A stretch of 64,000 nt of DNA from Panopea generosa (GCA_029582155.1 CM055907.1:30342983-30406982), one strand, 5' to 3'; positions 24,200-37,304 are shown, counted from the stretch's first letter. Notes: a model not told the origin generated them from the sequence alone. A program made the numbers and translations.

Positions 24200-27100
24200 T
24201 CAGGTAATTAATTACCGATAAAACAATGAGCGTACACCTATACCTACCTAACCTATATCAGGTACTTTATTACTAATAAAACAGTGAGCAGACACATTTA
24301 CCAACCTAACCATTATCAGGTACTTAGTTACTAATAAAAACAGTGAGCATACATCTATACCAACATAGCCGATATCAGGTACTTAGTTACTAATAAAATT
24401 AGCGAGAATACATCTATACCAACATAGCCGATAGCAGGTACTTAGTTACTAATAAAAACAGTGAGCATACATCTATACCAACATAGCCGATATCAGGTAC
24501 TTAGTTACTAATAAAATTAGCGAGCATACATCTATACCAACATAGCCGATAGTAGGTACTTGATTACCAATAAAACAGTGTACATACACATATACCAACC
24601 TTGCTGATATCGGGTTCGTAATTACCAATAAAACTGTGTGTATACACAAGTCATATACCAACCTAGCCGATATCGGGTACAAATTACCAACAAAACAGTG
24701 TTCATATACATATACCAACCTAGCCTATATCAGGTACTTAATTACCAATAAAACAGTGTGTATATACACATATACCAACCTTGCCGATATCGGGTACTTA
24801 ATTACCAATAAAACAGTGAGCATACACATATACCAACCTAGCTTATATCAGGTACTTTATTACCAATTAAACAGTTTGTATACACAAAGGCATATTCCAA
24901 CCTAGCCTTTATCAGGTACTTAATTACCAACAAAAGAGTGAGCATACACATATACCAATCCTGCCGATATCGGGTACATAATTACCAACAAAACAGTATG
25001 CACATACATATACCAAACTAGCCTATATCAGGTACTTAATGACCAATAAAACATTGTGTATACAAAAGTCATATACCAACCTAGCCATTATCAGGTACTT
25101 AATTACTAACAAAAGAGTGAGCATACACATATACCAATCTTGTCGATATTGGGCACATAATTACCAATACAACAGTGAGCATACACATATACCAACCAAG
25201 CCGATACCAGATACTTAATTACCTATTAAAACGTGAGCATAAACATATATAAACATAGCCGATATCAGGACCATGATTACTAATAAAACAGTAAGAATAC
25301 ACCTATACCAGCATAGCCGATACCAGGTACTAAATTACCAATAAAACAGTGAGCATACACATATACTTATCTTGCCGATATCGGCAACATTATTACCAAC
25401 AGAGCAGTGTGCATACACATGTACAAATCTAGCTCATACAAGGTACTTAATTACCAATAAAACAGTAAGCATACACCTATACCAGCATAGCCGATACCAG
25501 GTACTTAATTACCAATAAAACAGTGTGCATACACATATACTAATCTTGCCGATATCGGCAACATTATTACCAACAGAGCAGTGTGCATGCACATGTACAA
25601 ATCTAGCTCATACCAGGTACTTAATTACCAATAAAACAGTGAGCATACACATATACCAACCTAGCCGATATCAGGTACATGATTACGAATAATACAGTGA
25701 GCATACACATATACCAACCTAGCTGATATCAGGTACATGCTTACCAATAAAACAGTGAGCATAAACCTATACCAGCATAGCCGATACCAGGTACCTTATT
25801 ACTCATAAAACAGTAAGCATACACCTACACCAATCGTGCCGATATCGGGTACATAATTACCAACAAAACAGTGAGCATACACATATACCAAGCCAGCCTA
25901 TATCAGATACTCAATAACCAATAAAACAGTGAGCATACACATACACCAACCTAGCCGATATCAGGTACATTATTACTAATAAAACAGTCAACATACACCT
26001 ATACCAGCATAGCCGATAACAGGTAATAAATTACAAACAAAACAGTGTGCATGCACGTAAACCAACCAAGCCTATATCAGTTACTTAATTACCAATAAAA
26101 CAGTAAGCATACACATATACCAACCAAGCCGATACCAGATACTCAATTACCAATAAAACAGTAAGCATACACATATACCAACCTATCCGATACCAGGTAC
26201 ATGATTACTAATAAAACAGTAAGCATACACCTATACCAATCTTGCCGATATCGGATACATAATAACCAACAAAAGAGTGTGAGTACACATATATCAACCT
26301 AGCCTATATCAGTTACTTAATTACCAATAAAACAGTGAGCATACTATTATATCAATATTGCCGATATTGGGTACATATTTACCAACAAAACAGTGTGCAT
26401 ACACATATACCAACCTAGCCTATATCAGGTACTTAATTACCAATAAAACAGTGTGTATATACACATATACCAACCTTGCCGATATCGGGTACTTAATTAC
26501 CAATAAAACAGTGAGCATACACATATACCAACCAAGCCGATACCAGATACTCAATTACCTATTAAAACGTGAGCATAAACATATATTAACATAGCCGATA
26601 TCAGGACCATGATTACTAATAAAACAGTAAGAATACACCTATACCAGCATAGCCGATACCAGGTACTTAATTACCAATAAAACAGTGAGCATACACATAT
26701 ACTTATCTTGCCGATATCGGCAACATTATTACCAACAGAGCAGTGTGCATACACATGTACAAATCTAGCTCATACCAGGTACTTAATTACCAATAAAACA
26801 GTGTGCATACACATATACTAATCTTGCCGATATCGGCAACATTATTACCAACAGAGCAGTGTGCATGCACATGTACAAATCTAGCTCATACCAGGTACTT
26901 AATTACCAATAAAACAGTGAGCATACACATATACCAACCTAGCCGATATCAGGTACATGATTACGAATAATACAGTGAGCATACACATATACCAACCTAG
27001 CTGATATCAGGTACATGCTTACCAATAAAAAAGTGAGCATAAACCTATACCAGCATAGCCGATACCAGGTACCTTATTACTCATAAAACAGTAAGCATAC

Positions 27101-28090
27101 ACCTACACCAATCGTGCCGATATCGGGTACATAATTACCAACAAAACAGTGAGCATTCACATATACCAAGCCAGCCTATATCAGATACTCAATAACCAAT
27201 AAAACAGTGAGCATACACATACACCAACCTAGCCGATATCAGGTACATTATTACTAATAAAACAGTCAACATACACCTATACCAGCATAGCCGATAACAG
27301 GTAATAAATTACAAACAAAACAGTGTGCATGCACGTAAACCAACCAAGCCTATATCAGTTACTTAATTACCAATAAAACAGTAAGCATACACATATACCA
27401 ACCAAGCCGATACCAGATACTCAATTACCAATAAAACAGTAAGCATACACACATACCAACCTAGCCGATACCAGGTACATGATTACTAATAAAACAGTAA
27501 GTGTACACCTATACCGGCATAGCCGATACCAGGTACATAATTACCAATAAAACAGTGAGCATACACATATACCAACTTGTCAATACCAGGTACATGTACT
27601 TAATTGCCAATAAAACAGTGATTATACACATATACCAACCTAGCCGATAAAAGGTACTTAATTACCAATAAAACAGTGAGCATACACATATACCAACCTT
27701 GCCGATATCAGGTACTTAATTACCAATAAAACAGTGAGCAAACACATATTCAAAACTTGCCGATACCAGGTACATGTACTTAATTGCCAATAAAACAGTT
27801 AGCATACACATATGCCAACCAAGCCGATAGAAGGTACTTGATTACCAATAAAACAGTGAGCATACACATATACTTACCTTACCGATAACAGGTACTTAAT
27901 TACCAATAATACAGTGAGCATACACTTATACCAACCTTGCTGATATCAGGTACGTAATTACCAATTAAACAGTAAGCATACACATTGACCAACCTTGCCG
28001 ATATCAGGTGGTTTGTTACCAATAAAACAATGATCATAAACATATACATGTACCAACCTAGCCGATACCAGATGCTTAGATACAAATAAA
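24200..28090. repeat. Satellite array, 58-60-bp monomer, about 64 copies
   Basis: The monomer contains CATACACATATACCAACC, TAGCCGATATCAGGTACTTA and ATTACCAATAAAACAGTGAG. Copies are moderately diverged, with two recurrent subtypes: one with CTTGCCGATATCGG and one with CATAGCCGATACCAGG. Several monomers hold a GATATC palindrome. Short open frames inside (for example 24636-24905) are by-products of the repeat. Confidence 0.95.
25201..27480. repeat. Segmental duplication of ~1.3 kb inside the 58-60-bp satellite
   Basis: Sequence starting CCGATACCAGATACTTAATT at 25201 recurs at 26537, an offset of 1336. Later landmarks such as GCACGTAAACCAACC (26053 and 27331) are offset by only 1278, so the right copy lacks one 58-base monomer. 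The missing unit is the one between CTCATACAAGG and CAGTGTGCATAC near 25435-25530. A shorter block at 24721-24840 matches 26416-26535 at an offset of 1695. Confidence 0.85.
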
Positions 28091-28093
28091 ACA

Positions 28094-28535
28094 GTGTCAA
28101 TATTGTCTATAAACTCTAATAATTATATACCAACATTGTCGACATATTCTTACATTTATAAACCAACATTGTCGACGAACTCTAATATTTATATACCAAC
28201 ATTGTTGACGTACTCTTATATTTATTTACATGTACCAACATTGTCAACATACTCCAACATTTGCACACCAACATTGTTGACATATTCTAACATTTATATA
28301 CCAACATTCTCGACATACTCTAATATTTGCATACCAACATTGTCGACATACTCTAATATTTGCATACCAACATTCTCGACATACTCTAATATTTGCATAC
28401 CAACATTGTCGACATACTCTAATATTTGCATACCAACATTGTCGACATACTCTAATATTTGCATACCAACATTGTTGACATACTCTAACATTTGTATACC
28501 AACATTGTCGACATACTCTAATATTTTGTAAACTA
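28094..28535. repeat. 33-bp minisatellite, about 12 copies
   Basis: The unit ATACCAACATTGTCGACATA + CTCTAATATTTGC repeats every 33 bases, with the first copies more diverged. Because 33 is divisible by three and the unit has no stop in one frame per strand, open frames run on both strands (28094-28531 plus, 28294-28578 minus). The plus frame starts at GTG. Nothing suggests a protein. The part ATACCAACATTGTCGA resembles ATACCAACCTTGCCGA of the adjoining satellite. Confidence 0.93.
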
Positions 28536-28559
28536 ACACTGCCGCCGTACTTTTGTATT

Positions 28560-29320
28560 TTGCAATTTTTCTAAGCATATGTACACTATATACACAATTC
28601 CAATTAGTAGTTTCTAATTATTTGAAAGTCAAAAGTATCGACTTTTTAGAATTTTTATTATCAACATTGTCAACCTTGTATGTGTATTGACTTTAACATT
28701 TTGTCTTAATGAAATCATGAAGCTGCCTTATAAATGCAGTCCATCCCTCTTGAATACTACATATAGGTTTGGTAATATCAGTTACTCGAATAAGAACATC
28801 ATACAACTCGGGGGATATCAGCACATCATACACGTGAACAATATAGATATTTGCTTTCCCGGAACACAAATTGTTTCTCGTACATCTGTCAGAATATTAA
28901 TAGAGATGCGGCTATTTTTTGCTCCCAGAATTTAGTCAGATCACACTCCATACGTCAAAAGCATTCTGTCATATGCTGGTTGTATATGAAAAGTCGTTAG
29001 TTTACGCTTTGTTTGATCACTCCTGCCAAATTAACTTTATGTTTGGGCGTAACTCGTGCTTATTCGTACATTAGGTTGAATTAACTATGCTTCCGGATGC
29101 ATTGACAAAAACATTGTTCGTTTTATACCAGTGTCATTTGGCGATATTGTAGAGTGTTTAGAGAGAAGAAAAATGGAAATTAGAAACCAATGTTAAACAT
29201 TTGATTGTAATTGTTATTGGTGACGATGAACAATGGACACAATTTGTCTGTTTAAATCGAACAATTGTGTCAATCAAACACTAATATTATAGTGACTGCT
29301 TCGTTGTTCCGATGATAAAA
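28560..29320. other. Unrecognised DNA between two repeats
   Basis: The frame at 28687-28935 starts at TTG and shows no recognisable domain. No transposon signature was seen. Confidence 0.45.
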
Positions 29321-29327
29321 CAAATAT

Positions 29328-29399
29328 GTATGGTAGTAGTTGTATAAATACGTATGGTAGTAGTTGTATAAATATGTATGGTAGTAGTTGTATAAGAAT
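29328..29399. repeat. Three tandem 24-bp repeats
   Basis: GTATGGTAGTAGTTGTATAA plus four bases is repeated three times. It lies next to, and may have seeded, the GTA-rich tract that follows. Confidence 0.9.
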
Positions 29400-29499
29400 A
29401 GCAATTTTAGCAGCAACAATATTATAAGAAGAACTAGTGGAAGTATTACTCATAACAGCAGTAGTGACAGTAGTGCTATTAATATGGGCAGTAGTTGTA

Positions 29500-29512
29500 T
29501 AAGCAGCAAAGC

Positions 29513-29562
<50 letters not shown>

Positions 29563-29877
29563 CAGTAGTAGTAGTAGTAGTAGTAATAGTAGTAGTAGAA
29601 GTAGTAGTATTGTAGAAGTTGTAGTAGTAGTAGTAGTAGCAACAGCAGCAGTAGTAGTAATAGTAGTAGTAGCAGCAGCAGCAGCAGTAGTAGTAGTAGA
29701 AGTAGTAGTAGTAGTTGTGGTAGTAGTAAAAGTAGAAGTAGAAGTAGTAGTAGTAATATGTAGATGAAAAAGTAGTAGAAGTTCTAGTAACATTAGTACA
29801 AGTAGTAGAAGCAATAGCAGTTTCAGTAGTAGTAGCAGTAGTAGTAGTAGTAGTACATGTTGCAGTAGTAGTAGTAA

Positions 29878-29927
<50 letters not shown>

Positions 29928-29945
29928 ATAGTAGTAGTAGTATGT
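29500..29945. repeat. (GTA)n trinucleotide tract, interrupted
   Basis: Long runs of GTA/TAG are interrupted by GCA, GAA and ATA variants. Because the unit is three bases, all frames give homopolymeric open frames (poly-Val, poly-Ser, poly-Thr, poly-Tyr, poly-Leu). These are artefacts of the repeat and not proteins. Confidence 0.95.
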
Positions 29946-31810
29946 TGTTTTGGTAGTAGAAATAGCTGTGATAGCAAGTATGGTGTTGCATTTTTATTTG
30001 CAATACTAAATTATTCATAAATATTATCCTTAAAAATGAAAAATATAATTATTGTAAATAATTGAGTTTGTGGGTTAATCAGCCATCCTTGCCGGTATTT
30101 AGTTGTCATTGCGTTTAATACGCAAAGATAAGATATCCCATCCATTTACAACACAGAAACATCAACATATTTTAGCAGTTGCATTGTTTCATCAAATGCA
30201 TGGGTTCAATACAGTTTTGGTTTAAATACTTTGCTGAAGACGAAAAATGGGATATTAACAGGAAGTATTGTTCTGTTTGTACATTGTATTGTATGTTGTA
30301 TTGAGTGTGAAAACGTTGTTTCAGTTCACAACGAATATAGTGCACGGGAGGTGCAGGCTACATGTATTTGAACCCAGCTTTGTTAACGTCATTAGTGAAT
30401 TTAACTGCAAGCAATGGGTGTAACTGTAGCTATTTGTGTATTTGAGGTATGAGATGAGAAACTGTGATGATTTGGTGTCGAACGGTCTCTGTGACATATG
30501 TTTTGATCTTGTAATGTCTGAGAGAGTCTATATGTCATACATATAATTTGTGACGGTATAACCAATTGATACCCATAAACGATTCTGCCATATACAGAAT
30601 AGAGAGTTGTAGTTACATTGTAACATCTACTTCCAGTTAACATACATCAACAGCAGAATATTGTTTATTAAATCTCTGGGCATAAATTGTGTATTGTCGT
30701 CAGAGGGGCACATTTCGTGCGACCTTGGCCGTCTAAACACTTCGTAGTTTTCGTGACTGTATCATATATCAACTTATGTGGTGAATGCTGTACATTATAT
30801 AAGCACATACTTATGGTATATGCTCACAGTGGGGTGTTATGTTAGCTCATGTTGATGAGTCGACCGGGCGACTCGTTTTGCTGCAGGTTTCGGTAGTAGT
30901 CACTGGAATGACGTAACATAGGAAGCAGTCAATTTTTGAAAGAGTGAAATTATATTATTATTATGATAAGCATACGTTTTTGTTTTGTTTTTATATATGC
31001 TGAATTTGGCAATGTATTGGCGAATATATATTAGCTAACAAAACATACTATGATTTGTTATAATAGTTTTTGATGTCATATCCTGGCCTGTTTAGGGAAA
31101 TAGGATTTATCAAATACAACTGGAACTATATGTGTATATCAGTCGGGTATAGTTAATTATCCGTTACTTATGAAGGCATTATCTTGTCAGTAAACATCAG
31201 TTCAGGCTCACTTTACATTGTTACTTTCTTGTATCTAGTTGTTCTATATTATAACACACATACAGCTTCAACTGCTCTCAGTCAGGGTTTCCCCCAAACA
31301 TAAATTATGGTGTCATGGCACATACTGTGGCTGTGTGCACTGCTAATCAAAGTCGAACACTGTTCGAATGCTTCATCTGACTTTCTCTGAGCAGATTTTA
31401 TCAGGGCCATTGCAGACGCTTTCAAGGTGCTACCTGCGCTGCTTTCGGTATTGTTATATACTGCCTGGTCCGCTAAATTTCTCGTATGATGTTCATCGGT
31501 GTAAATTAAATACCAAATAATTAGTAAACGTTTCTGCAGTCTGCGTTTTGTGATGAAAGTTATCAGATCGTTTTTCTGGAGTGAACTGCGGTTTCATGTA
31601 CACCACGACCGGGGTGTATTTTGTATTGTGTGTAATGACATATGGTGAAATGCTGCATTAATATTGGTTGGTATATTGTAAAATACCACACATAAAAGAG
31701 GTTTGTTGATATGACTATGGTGATATACCGCATTTAGTATTTTAGCTCGTGTTCGATGAAAGCTCACTGCTTATATAAATCATGGTCTGTTCTCATTATC
31801 GTTAAACAGC
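29946..31810. other. Unrecognised DNA
   Basis: No convincing gene; the frame at 30401-30643 (minus) has no recognisable features. A GAGTCG/CGACTC hairpin lies at 30857-30874. Near 31660-31740 are traces resembling the AATACCACA unit of the array at 32.5 kb. Confidence 0.45.
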
Positions 31811-32288
31811 CGACGCAGTTACTGCCTGGTTCCCCAACTGTACCGTGTGATACAGGTTAATTGGTATGTGTATTAGATAGCATCGCAGCTCTGGTGGAGT
31901 TGTGTCGACGCAGTTACTGCCTGGTTCCCTAAATGTACCGTGTGATACTGACTAATTGGTGTGTGCATTCGATAACATCGCAGCCCTGGTGGAGTTGTGT
32001 CGACGCAGTAACTGCCTGGTTCCCTAAATGTATCGTGTGATACTGTCTAATTGGTAAGTGCATTAGATAACATCGCAGTCCTGGTGGAGTTGTGTCGACG
32101 CAGTTACTGCCTGGTTCCCCAACTATACCGTGTGCTACTGGCTAATTGGTGTGTGTATTATATAACATTGCAGCCCTGGTGGAGTTGTGTCGACGCAGTT
32201 ACTGCCTGGTTCCCTAAATGTACCCTGTGATACTGGCTTATTGGTGTGTGTGTGTTAGATAACATCGCAGCCCTGGTGGAGTTGTGTC
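31811..32288. repeat. Five tandem 95-bp repeats
   Basis: CGACGCAGTTACTGCCTGG recurs at 31811, 31906, 32001, 32096 and 32191, exactly 95 bases apart. Each unit ends with CCTGGTGGAGTTGTGT. Copies differ at a few positions. No coding frame spans them. Confidence 0.95.
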
Positions 32289-32589
32289 CTAAATTTCATT
32301 TCTCTGCTGCAGTCTCTATTTTATGAATGGCTATTTGGAATGTACTGTGGTTTCATTTACATCTCAGTAAGGATGTATTATGTGTGTGAGATATGTATGT
32401 ACAAGGTCAAAGGGTCTGTTCAGTGCTTGGTTTTAGATAATATATTTATAAAGTTGGTGTTGATTTATTCATAATAAAAAAAAGGTATTTGGTTGGGTAC
32501 TAAGAATTTGTTTGAATGTCATTTAATAATGGTATTTGGTTAAATACTACATAAAAAAGGTTTTTGGTGTTGAATACCACATTAAATCT

Positions 32590-33545
32590 CTAAATATTTT
32601 GCGCCATCTTCTGTTCCACTATGGAACACTTTACCTACATCTGAAAGAAACATAAAATCCCTTTGTAAATTTAAAAATGTCATAAGTAAATCACGTTCCA
32701 ACAGAAGTGAAATTCCATCATATTATCTAGTCGGTACACGTCAATGTTTCGTTATCGTTGCCCAACTTCGAAATGGATGTAGCGACTTAAAATCAGATTT
32801 GTTTTCTAATCACTTGGCAGAGAATGAAACTTGCAACTGCGGCTCTAGAAGAGTAGATACTGAATGTTATTTTTTTCAATATAATGTATATAGAAATGAA
32901 CGACTTCACCTCTTCAGGGCAGCTCGTAGATTTCATCCTCTGAGCTGTAACACTGTGTTACTAGGTCGTCACGGTTTTTCTGAAGAGGACAATACCATAT
33001 TATGTTTGGAGGTTCAAAAGTACATAAAATATACCGTTTTAACTTAATATGATACGAGATTGTAAAATGACATACTTAAAAATCAGGTCTGGGAGTCATA
33101 TATATATAATTATATAAAAGAAAAGTTTCTAAATAGTTTTCCCTTTTTTTTCATTTGCAGCAGTTTATTATTATTATCTTATCTTTTCTTTAACCATAAA
33201 TTACTTTATTTATGGTATTTAAAGAAATGAATATTTAATTCTCAATTACATACTCTTACTTTTATATCTATTTTTCTTACATTTATTCCAAATCTTATTT
33301 TTAGAACATATTTTTTGAAATAGTAATGCTAAATATTTTTCAGCTAAGAACGAGTAACCCTACAATTAACATGACTGTAAATATTATTAATATATATAGT
33401 ACTTCATCTGCACGAGGGACGGGTCGTAGCTAATGTTGGCAGAACTTGTGGCCCACCCCTCTTGCTTATATGTGTGTGTACATATTTATAGTTATACTAC
33501 TATTGTAATATAATTGTATGATTATAAGAAATAAATTTCTTTAAA
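32590..33545 (+). mobile_element. LINE 3'-end fragment (CR1/L2-like) inserted in the hairpin array
   Basis: Array units lie on both sides, ending near 32585 and resuming at about 33546, so this is an insertion. The left part codes for a LINE C-terminus. The right part is AT-rich and ends in AATAAATTTCTTTAA, a plausible 3' tail. Its protein differs from that of LINE copies 1 and 2, so it belongs to another family. It is strongly 5'-truncated, as is usual for LINEs. Confidence 0.7.
32597..33047 (+). pseudogene. LINE ORF2 C-terminal fragment
   Basis: The frame is open from about 32597, well before the first listed non-ATG start. It reads APSSVPLWNTLP, then FKNVIS, then QLRNGCSDLKSDLFSNHL, then CNCGSRRVDTECYFFQ and ends with EVQKYIKYT. 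The W-N-x-L-P motif, the Arg-rich G-C-S-D-L segment and the C-x-C-G...E...Y-F-F zinc-like motif are typical of the end of CR1/L2/Jockey-type ORF2. No RT domain remains. It stops at TAA. Confidence 0.72.
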
Positions 33546-36349
33546 CAATACCACATTAAAAATGTATTTGGTGTTCGTTACAATATAAAAGTATTTGGTT
33601 AGCTACCACGTAGTAAAGGTATTGGGTTTGAAAAACATAGGTAATATGATGTTGTACATCACATAAAGAAAGGTATATGATTTTGAATGCCACATAAAGA
33701 AATGTAACTGGTTTTGAATACAAAATAAAGAAGTATATTTGGTTTTCAATATTAAATAAAGAAAGGTATTTGGTTATGAATACCAAATAAAGAAAGATAT
33801 TTGGTTTTGAATACTAAATAAAGAATGTTATTTGGTTTTGAATACCAAATAAAGAAAGGTATTTGGTTTTAAATACCAAATAAATATAGGTATTTGGTTT
33901 TGAATTCCATATAAACAAAGGTATTTGGTTTGCATATCACAGAAAGAAATGTATTTGGTTTTGAATACCAAATAAAGAAAGGTATTTGGTTTTAAATAGC
34001 ACATAAAGATAGGTATTTGGTTTTGAATACTGCATAAAAAAGGTATTTGGTTTGAATACTACATAAAAAAGGAAAATGTATTTTGGTTGTATACAATTTA
34101 AAAATAAGGTATTGGTTGAATACCACATAAAAAAGAAAAAGGTATTTTGCTGAATACTACATGAAAAAAAATCGTATTTGATTAAAAACCACATAAAAAT
34201 GTAAATGGCATATGGTTTGCATACCACATGTTAAAAAAGGTATTTGGGTAGAATACCTCATAAAATGGTGTTTGATTTAGCTACCACATAAAATTGGTTA
34301 TTGATTAAAATGCAACGTAAAAATGGTATTTGGTTTAATTATCACATAAAAAAGTATTTGGTTCGAATGCCACAAAAACGAAAAAAAAAAGTATTTGGTT
34401 TGAATACCACAAAAATGGAGTTTGGTTTAAATACTACGTAAAAAGGGGTATTTGGTTTAAATTCCACTAAAATGGTATTTGATTTAAATACCACATCAAC
34501 AAGATGTGTGGTTGGAATAGCACAAAAATGGTATTTGGTTTAAATACCACAAAAATAACTTTTTGGTTTGATTACTACAAATGGAATTTGGTTTGAATAC
34601 CATATAAAAAGGTATTTGGTTTGGATACCACAAAAAAAAAAGAAAAAATGGTATTTTGTTTAAAAACACAGAAAAGGTATTAGCTTTTAATACCGCATAA
34701 AATACATGATTTTTGGTTTAAATACTACATCAATAAGGTATTAGGTTTGAATTCCAAATAAAAAGGTACTTGGTTTGAATACCACATATAAATAAATGGT
34801 AATTGGTAGTTGGTATGAGCACTACATAAAAAGATATTTGGTTTGAATACCACATAATAAAAAGGGTATTTTGTTTATAAACCACGTAAAAGGGTATTAG
34901 GTTGAATACAACATAAACAGGGTATTTGGTTTGAATACCACATAAGAATAAATGGTATTTGGTTTAAATACCACATAAAATGTCTGGTTGGAAAACCACA
35001 TTAAAACGGTATTTAGTTAAAATACCACATAAAAAGGTTTTTGGTTTAAATACCACATTAAATAGGTATTTGGTTTGAAAAACACATAAAAATAAATATT
35101 AATTGGTTTGAATACCATATCAAAATAAATGATAATTGGTTTGAATACAACATAAAACGGTATTTGGTTTAAATACGACATTAAAACGGTATTTGGTTTG
35201 AGTTCCGCATAAAAACGGTATTTGGTTTGAATAACACATCATTTAAACAAAGGTATTTGGTTTGAATACCAATTAAAAAAAATTGATACTTGGTTTGAAT
35301 ACCACACAAAAAGTTATTTTGTTTAAAAAACACAAAACAAATAAGGTATTTGGTTTAAATAACAAATAAAAAGATACCAGTTTTGAATACAACATAAAAA
35401 GGTATTTTGTTTGAATTCTCCACTAAATACATGGTATTTGGTTTGTATACCACATTAAAAGGTATTGGTTTGAATGCCACATAATAAAAAGGTATTTGGT
35501 TTAAATATCTCATAAAAAATGTATTTGATTCAAATACCACATAAAAGTCTTTTTTTTGAATCCTACATAAAAATAAATTATATTTTGTATGAATCCCACA
35601 TAAATGATATTTGGTTTGACTATCACATAATAAAAAAGGGTATTTGGTTTAAATACCACATAAAACAGATATTAGCATTGAAGGTATTTGTTGTGAAAAC
35701 TTTATAAAAAGATGTTTGTTTTATTACCGCAAAAACGAAAAATTGGTATTTGGTTTGAATATCACAAAAAAAAAGAAAAAGAAAAAAAAAAAAGAACGAT
35801 TTTGGTTTAAATACCACATAAAAACGTGATTGGTTTGAATACCACATAAACAGATATTTGGTTTAAAATTGGCATTAAAATAATATTATTTATGGTTTGA
35901 ATACCTCATGATACAGATATTTGGTTTAAATGTCACATAAACAAATGGTAGTTGGTTTACACACAACATAAACTAGATATTTGATTTTAATACCACATAT
36001 AAAAAGGTATTTGGTTTTACTACCACATAAAATGGTATTTGATTTAACTTATATTTAAAAATGTATTTGGTTTGAATACTACAAAAATAACAATAAATGG
36101 TATTTGGTTTAGCCATCACATAAAAAGATAGTTTGCTTGAATACCACAAAATATGGTGTTTAGCTTAAATAAGACGTAAAATGGTATTTTAATACCACAT
36201 AAAATATATATGGATTAAATACCACACAATATGGTATTTGGTTTAAATACCGCATAAAAAAAGGTATTAGTTTTGATATCCACATAAAAAGTATTTGGTT
36301 TGTATACCACATATAAAAAGTATTTGTTTGATACCACATATGATCGTTT

Positions 36350-37300
36350 TGGTGTTCTGCTGTGATGGTGTGTTGCTGTGATGGTGTGCTACTGTGATGG
36401 TGTGTTGTTGTGATGGCTGTGATGGTGTGCTGCTGTGATGGCTGTGCTGCTGTGATGGCTGTGATGATGTAATGGTGTGTTGCTGTGATGGCTGTGCTGC
36501 TGTGATGATGTGCTGCTGTGCTGTTGTGATGGTGTGCTGCTGTGATGATGTGCTGCTTTGATGGTGTGCTGCTGTGATGGTATGCTGATCTGATGGTGTG
36601 CTGCTGTGATGGTGTGCTGCTGCGATGGTGTGCTGCTGTGATCGTGTGCTACTGTGATGGTGTGTTGCTGTGATGGTTGCGATGGTGTGCTGCTGTGGGG
36701 GATGTGCTGCTGTGATGGTGTTCTGCTGTGGTGTTGTCCTATTGTGATGGTGTGCAGCTGTGATGGTATGCTGCTGTGATGTGCTGCTGCGATGGATGTG
36801 GTGCTGTGATGATGTGCTGCTGTGGTGGTGGTGTGCTGCTGTGATGGTGTGCTGCTGTGACTGGTGTGCTGCTGTGATGGTGTGCTACTGCAATGGCATG
36901 TTGCTGCGATGGTGTGCTACTGAGATGGTGTGCTGCTGTGATGGCTGTGAAGGTGTGTTGCTGTGTTGTTGTGATGGTGTGCTGCTGTGGTGGCTGTGCT
37001 GCTGTGATGATGTGCTGCTGTGATGGTGTGCTGCTCTGATGGTATGCTGCTGTGATTGTGTGCTGCTATGCTGGATGTGCTGCTGTGTTTGCTGCTGTGA
37101 TGGATGTGCTGATTTAATGGTGTGTTGCTGTGATGATGTGCTGCCATGATGGTGTGTTGCTGTGACGGATGTGCTGCTGTGATGGTTTGCGACTGTGATG
37201 ATGTGCTGCATTGCTGCTGTAATGGTGTATTGCTGTGATGGTGTGAGGCTGTGAAGATGTGCTGCTGTGATGGTGTATTGCTATGTGGGTGTGTATTTCT
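36350..37300. repeat. TGTGATGG/TGTGCTGC array, ~15-bp unit
   Basis: Irregular repeats of TGTGCTGCTGTGATGG over about 950 bases. Open frames on both strands (36760-37023 plus; 36885-37211 and others minus, His/Ser/Gln-rich) follow from the simple composition. No gene is proposed. Confidence 0.93.
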
Positions 37301-37304
37301 TGCA

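Larger units (their letters stand above)
32475..36340. repeat. Satellite of ~25-35-bp units, each with a GGTATT...AATACC inverted repeat
   Basis: The unit is GGTATTTGGTTTGAATACC followed by ACATAAAAA, with variable A-rich spacers. GGTATT and AATACC are complementary across TGGTTTG, so each unit could fold into a 6-bp hairpin. There are about 100 degenerate copies. The array is split at about 32590-33545 by a LINE 3' fragment. Unit length varies, mainly in the A-run, unlike the fixed-length satellites elsewhere in the window. Confidence 0.9.

Noticed and set aside
28094..28578. Open frames of 145 and 94 codons on opposite strands
   Set aside because: They follow from a stop-free 33-bp repeat unit. 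The plus frame lacks an ATG and there is no flanking gene structure.
29274..30018. Poly-Thr, poly-Leu, poly-Tyr, poly-Val and poly-Ser open frames
   Set aside because: They are translations of a GTA/TAG microsatellite in all frames.
30850..30885. TTGATGAG followed by a GAGTCG/CGACTC hairpin, considered as a hammerhead ribozyme
   Set aside because: The conserved GAAA after stem II is absent and the CUGAUGA box has T for C, so the catalytic core is incomplete.
33556..35847. Phe/Tyr-rich frames on the minus strand
   Set aside because: Products of the GGTATTTGGTTTGAATACC array, and they change frame with each variable A-run.
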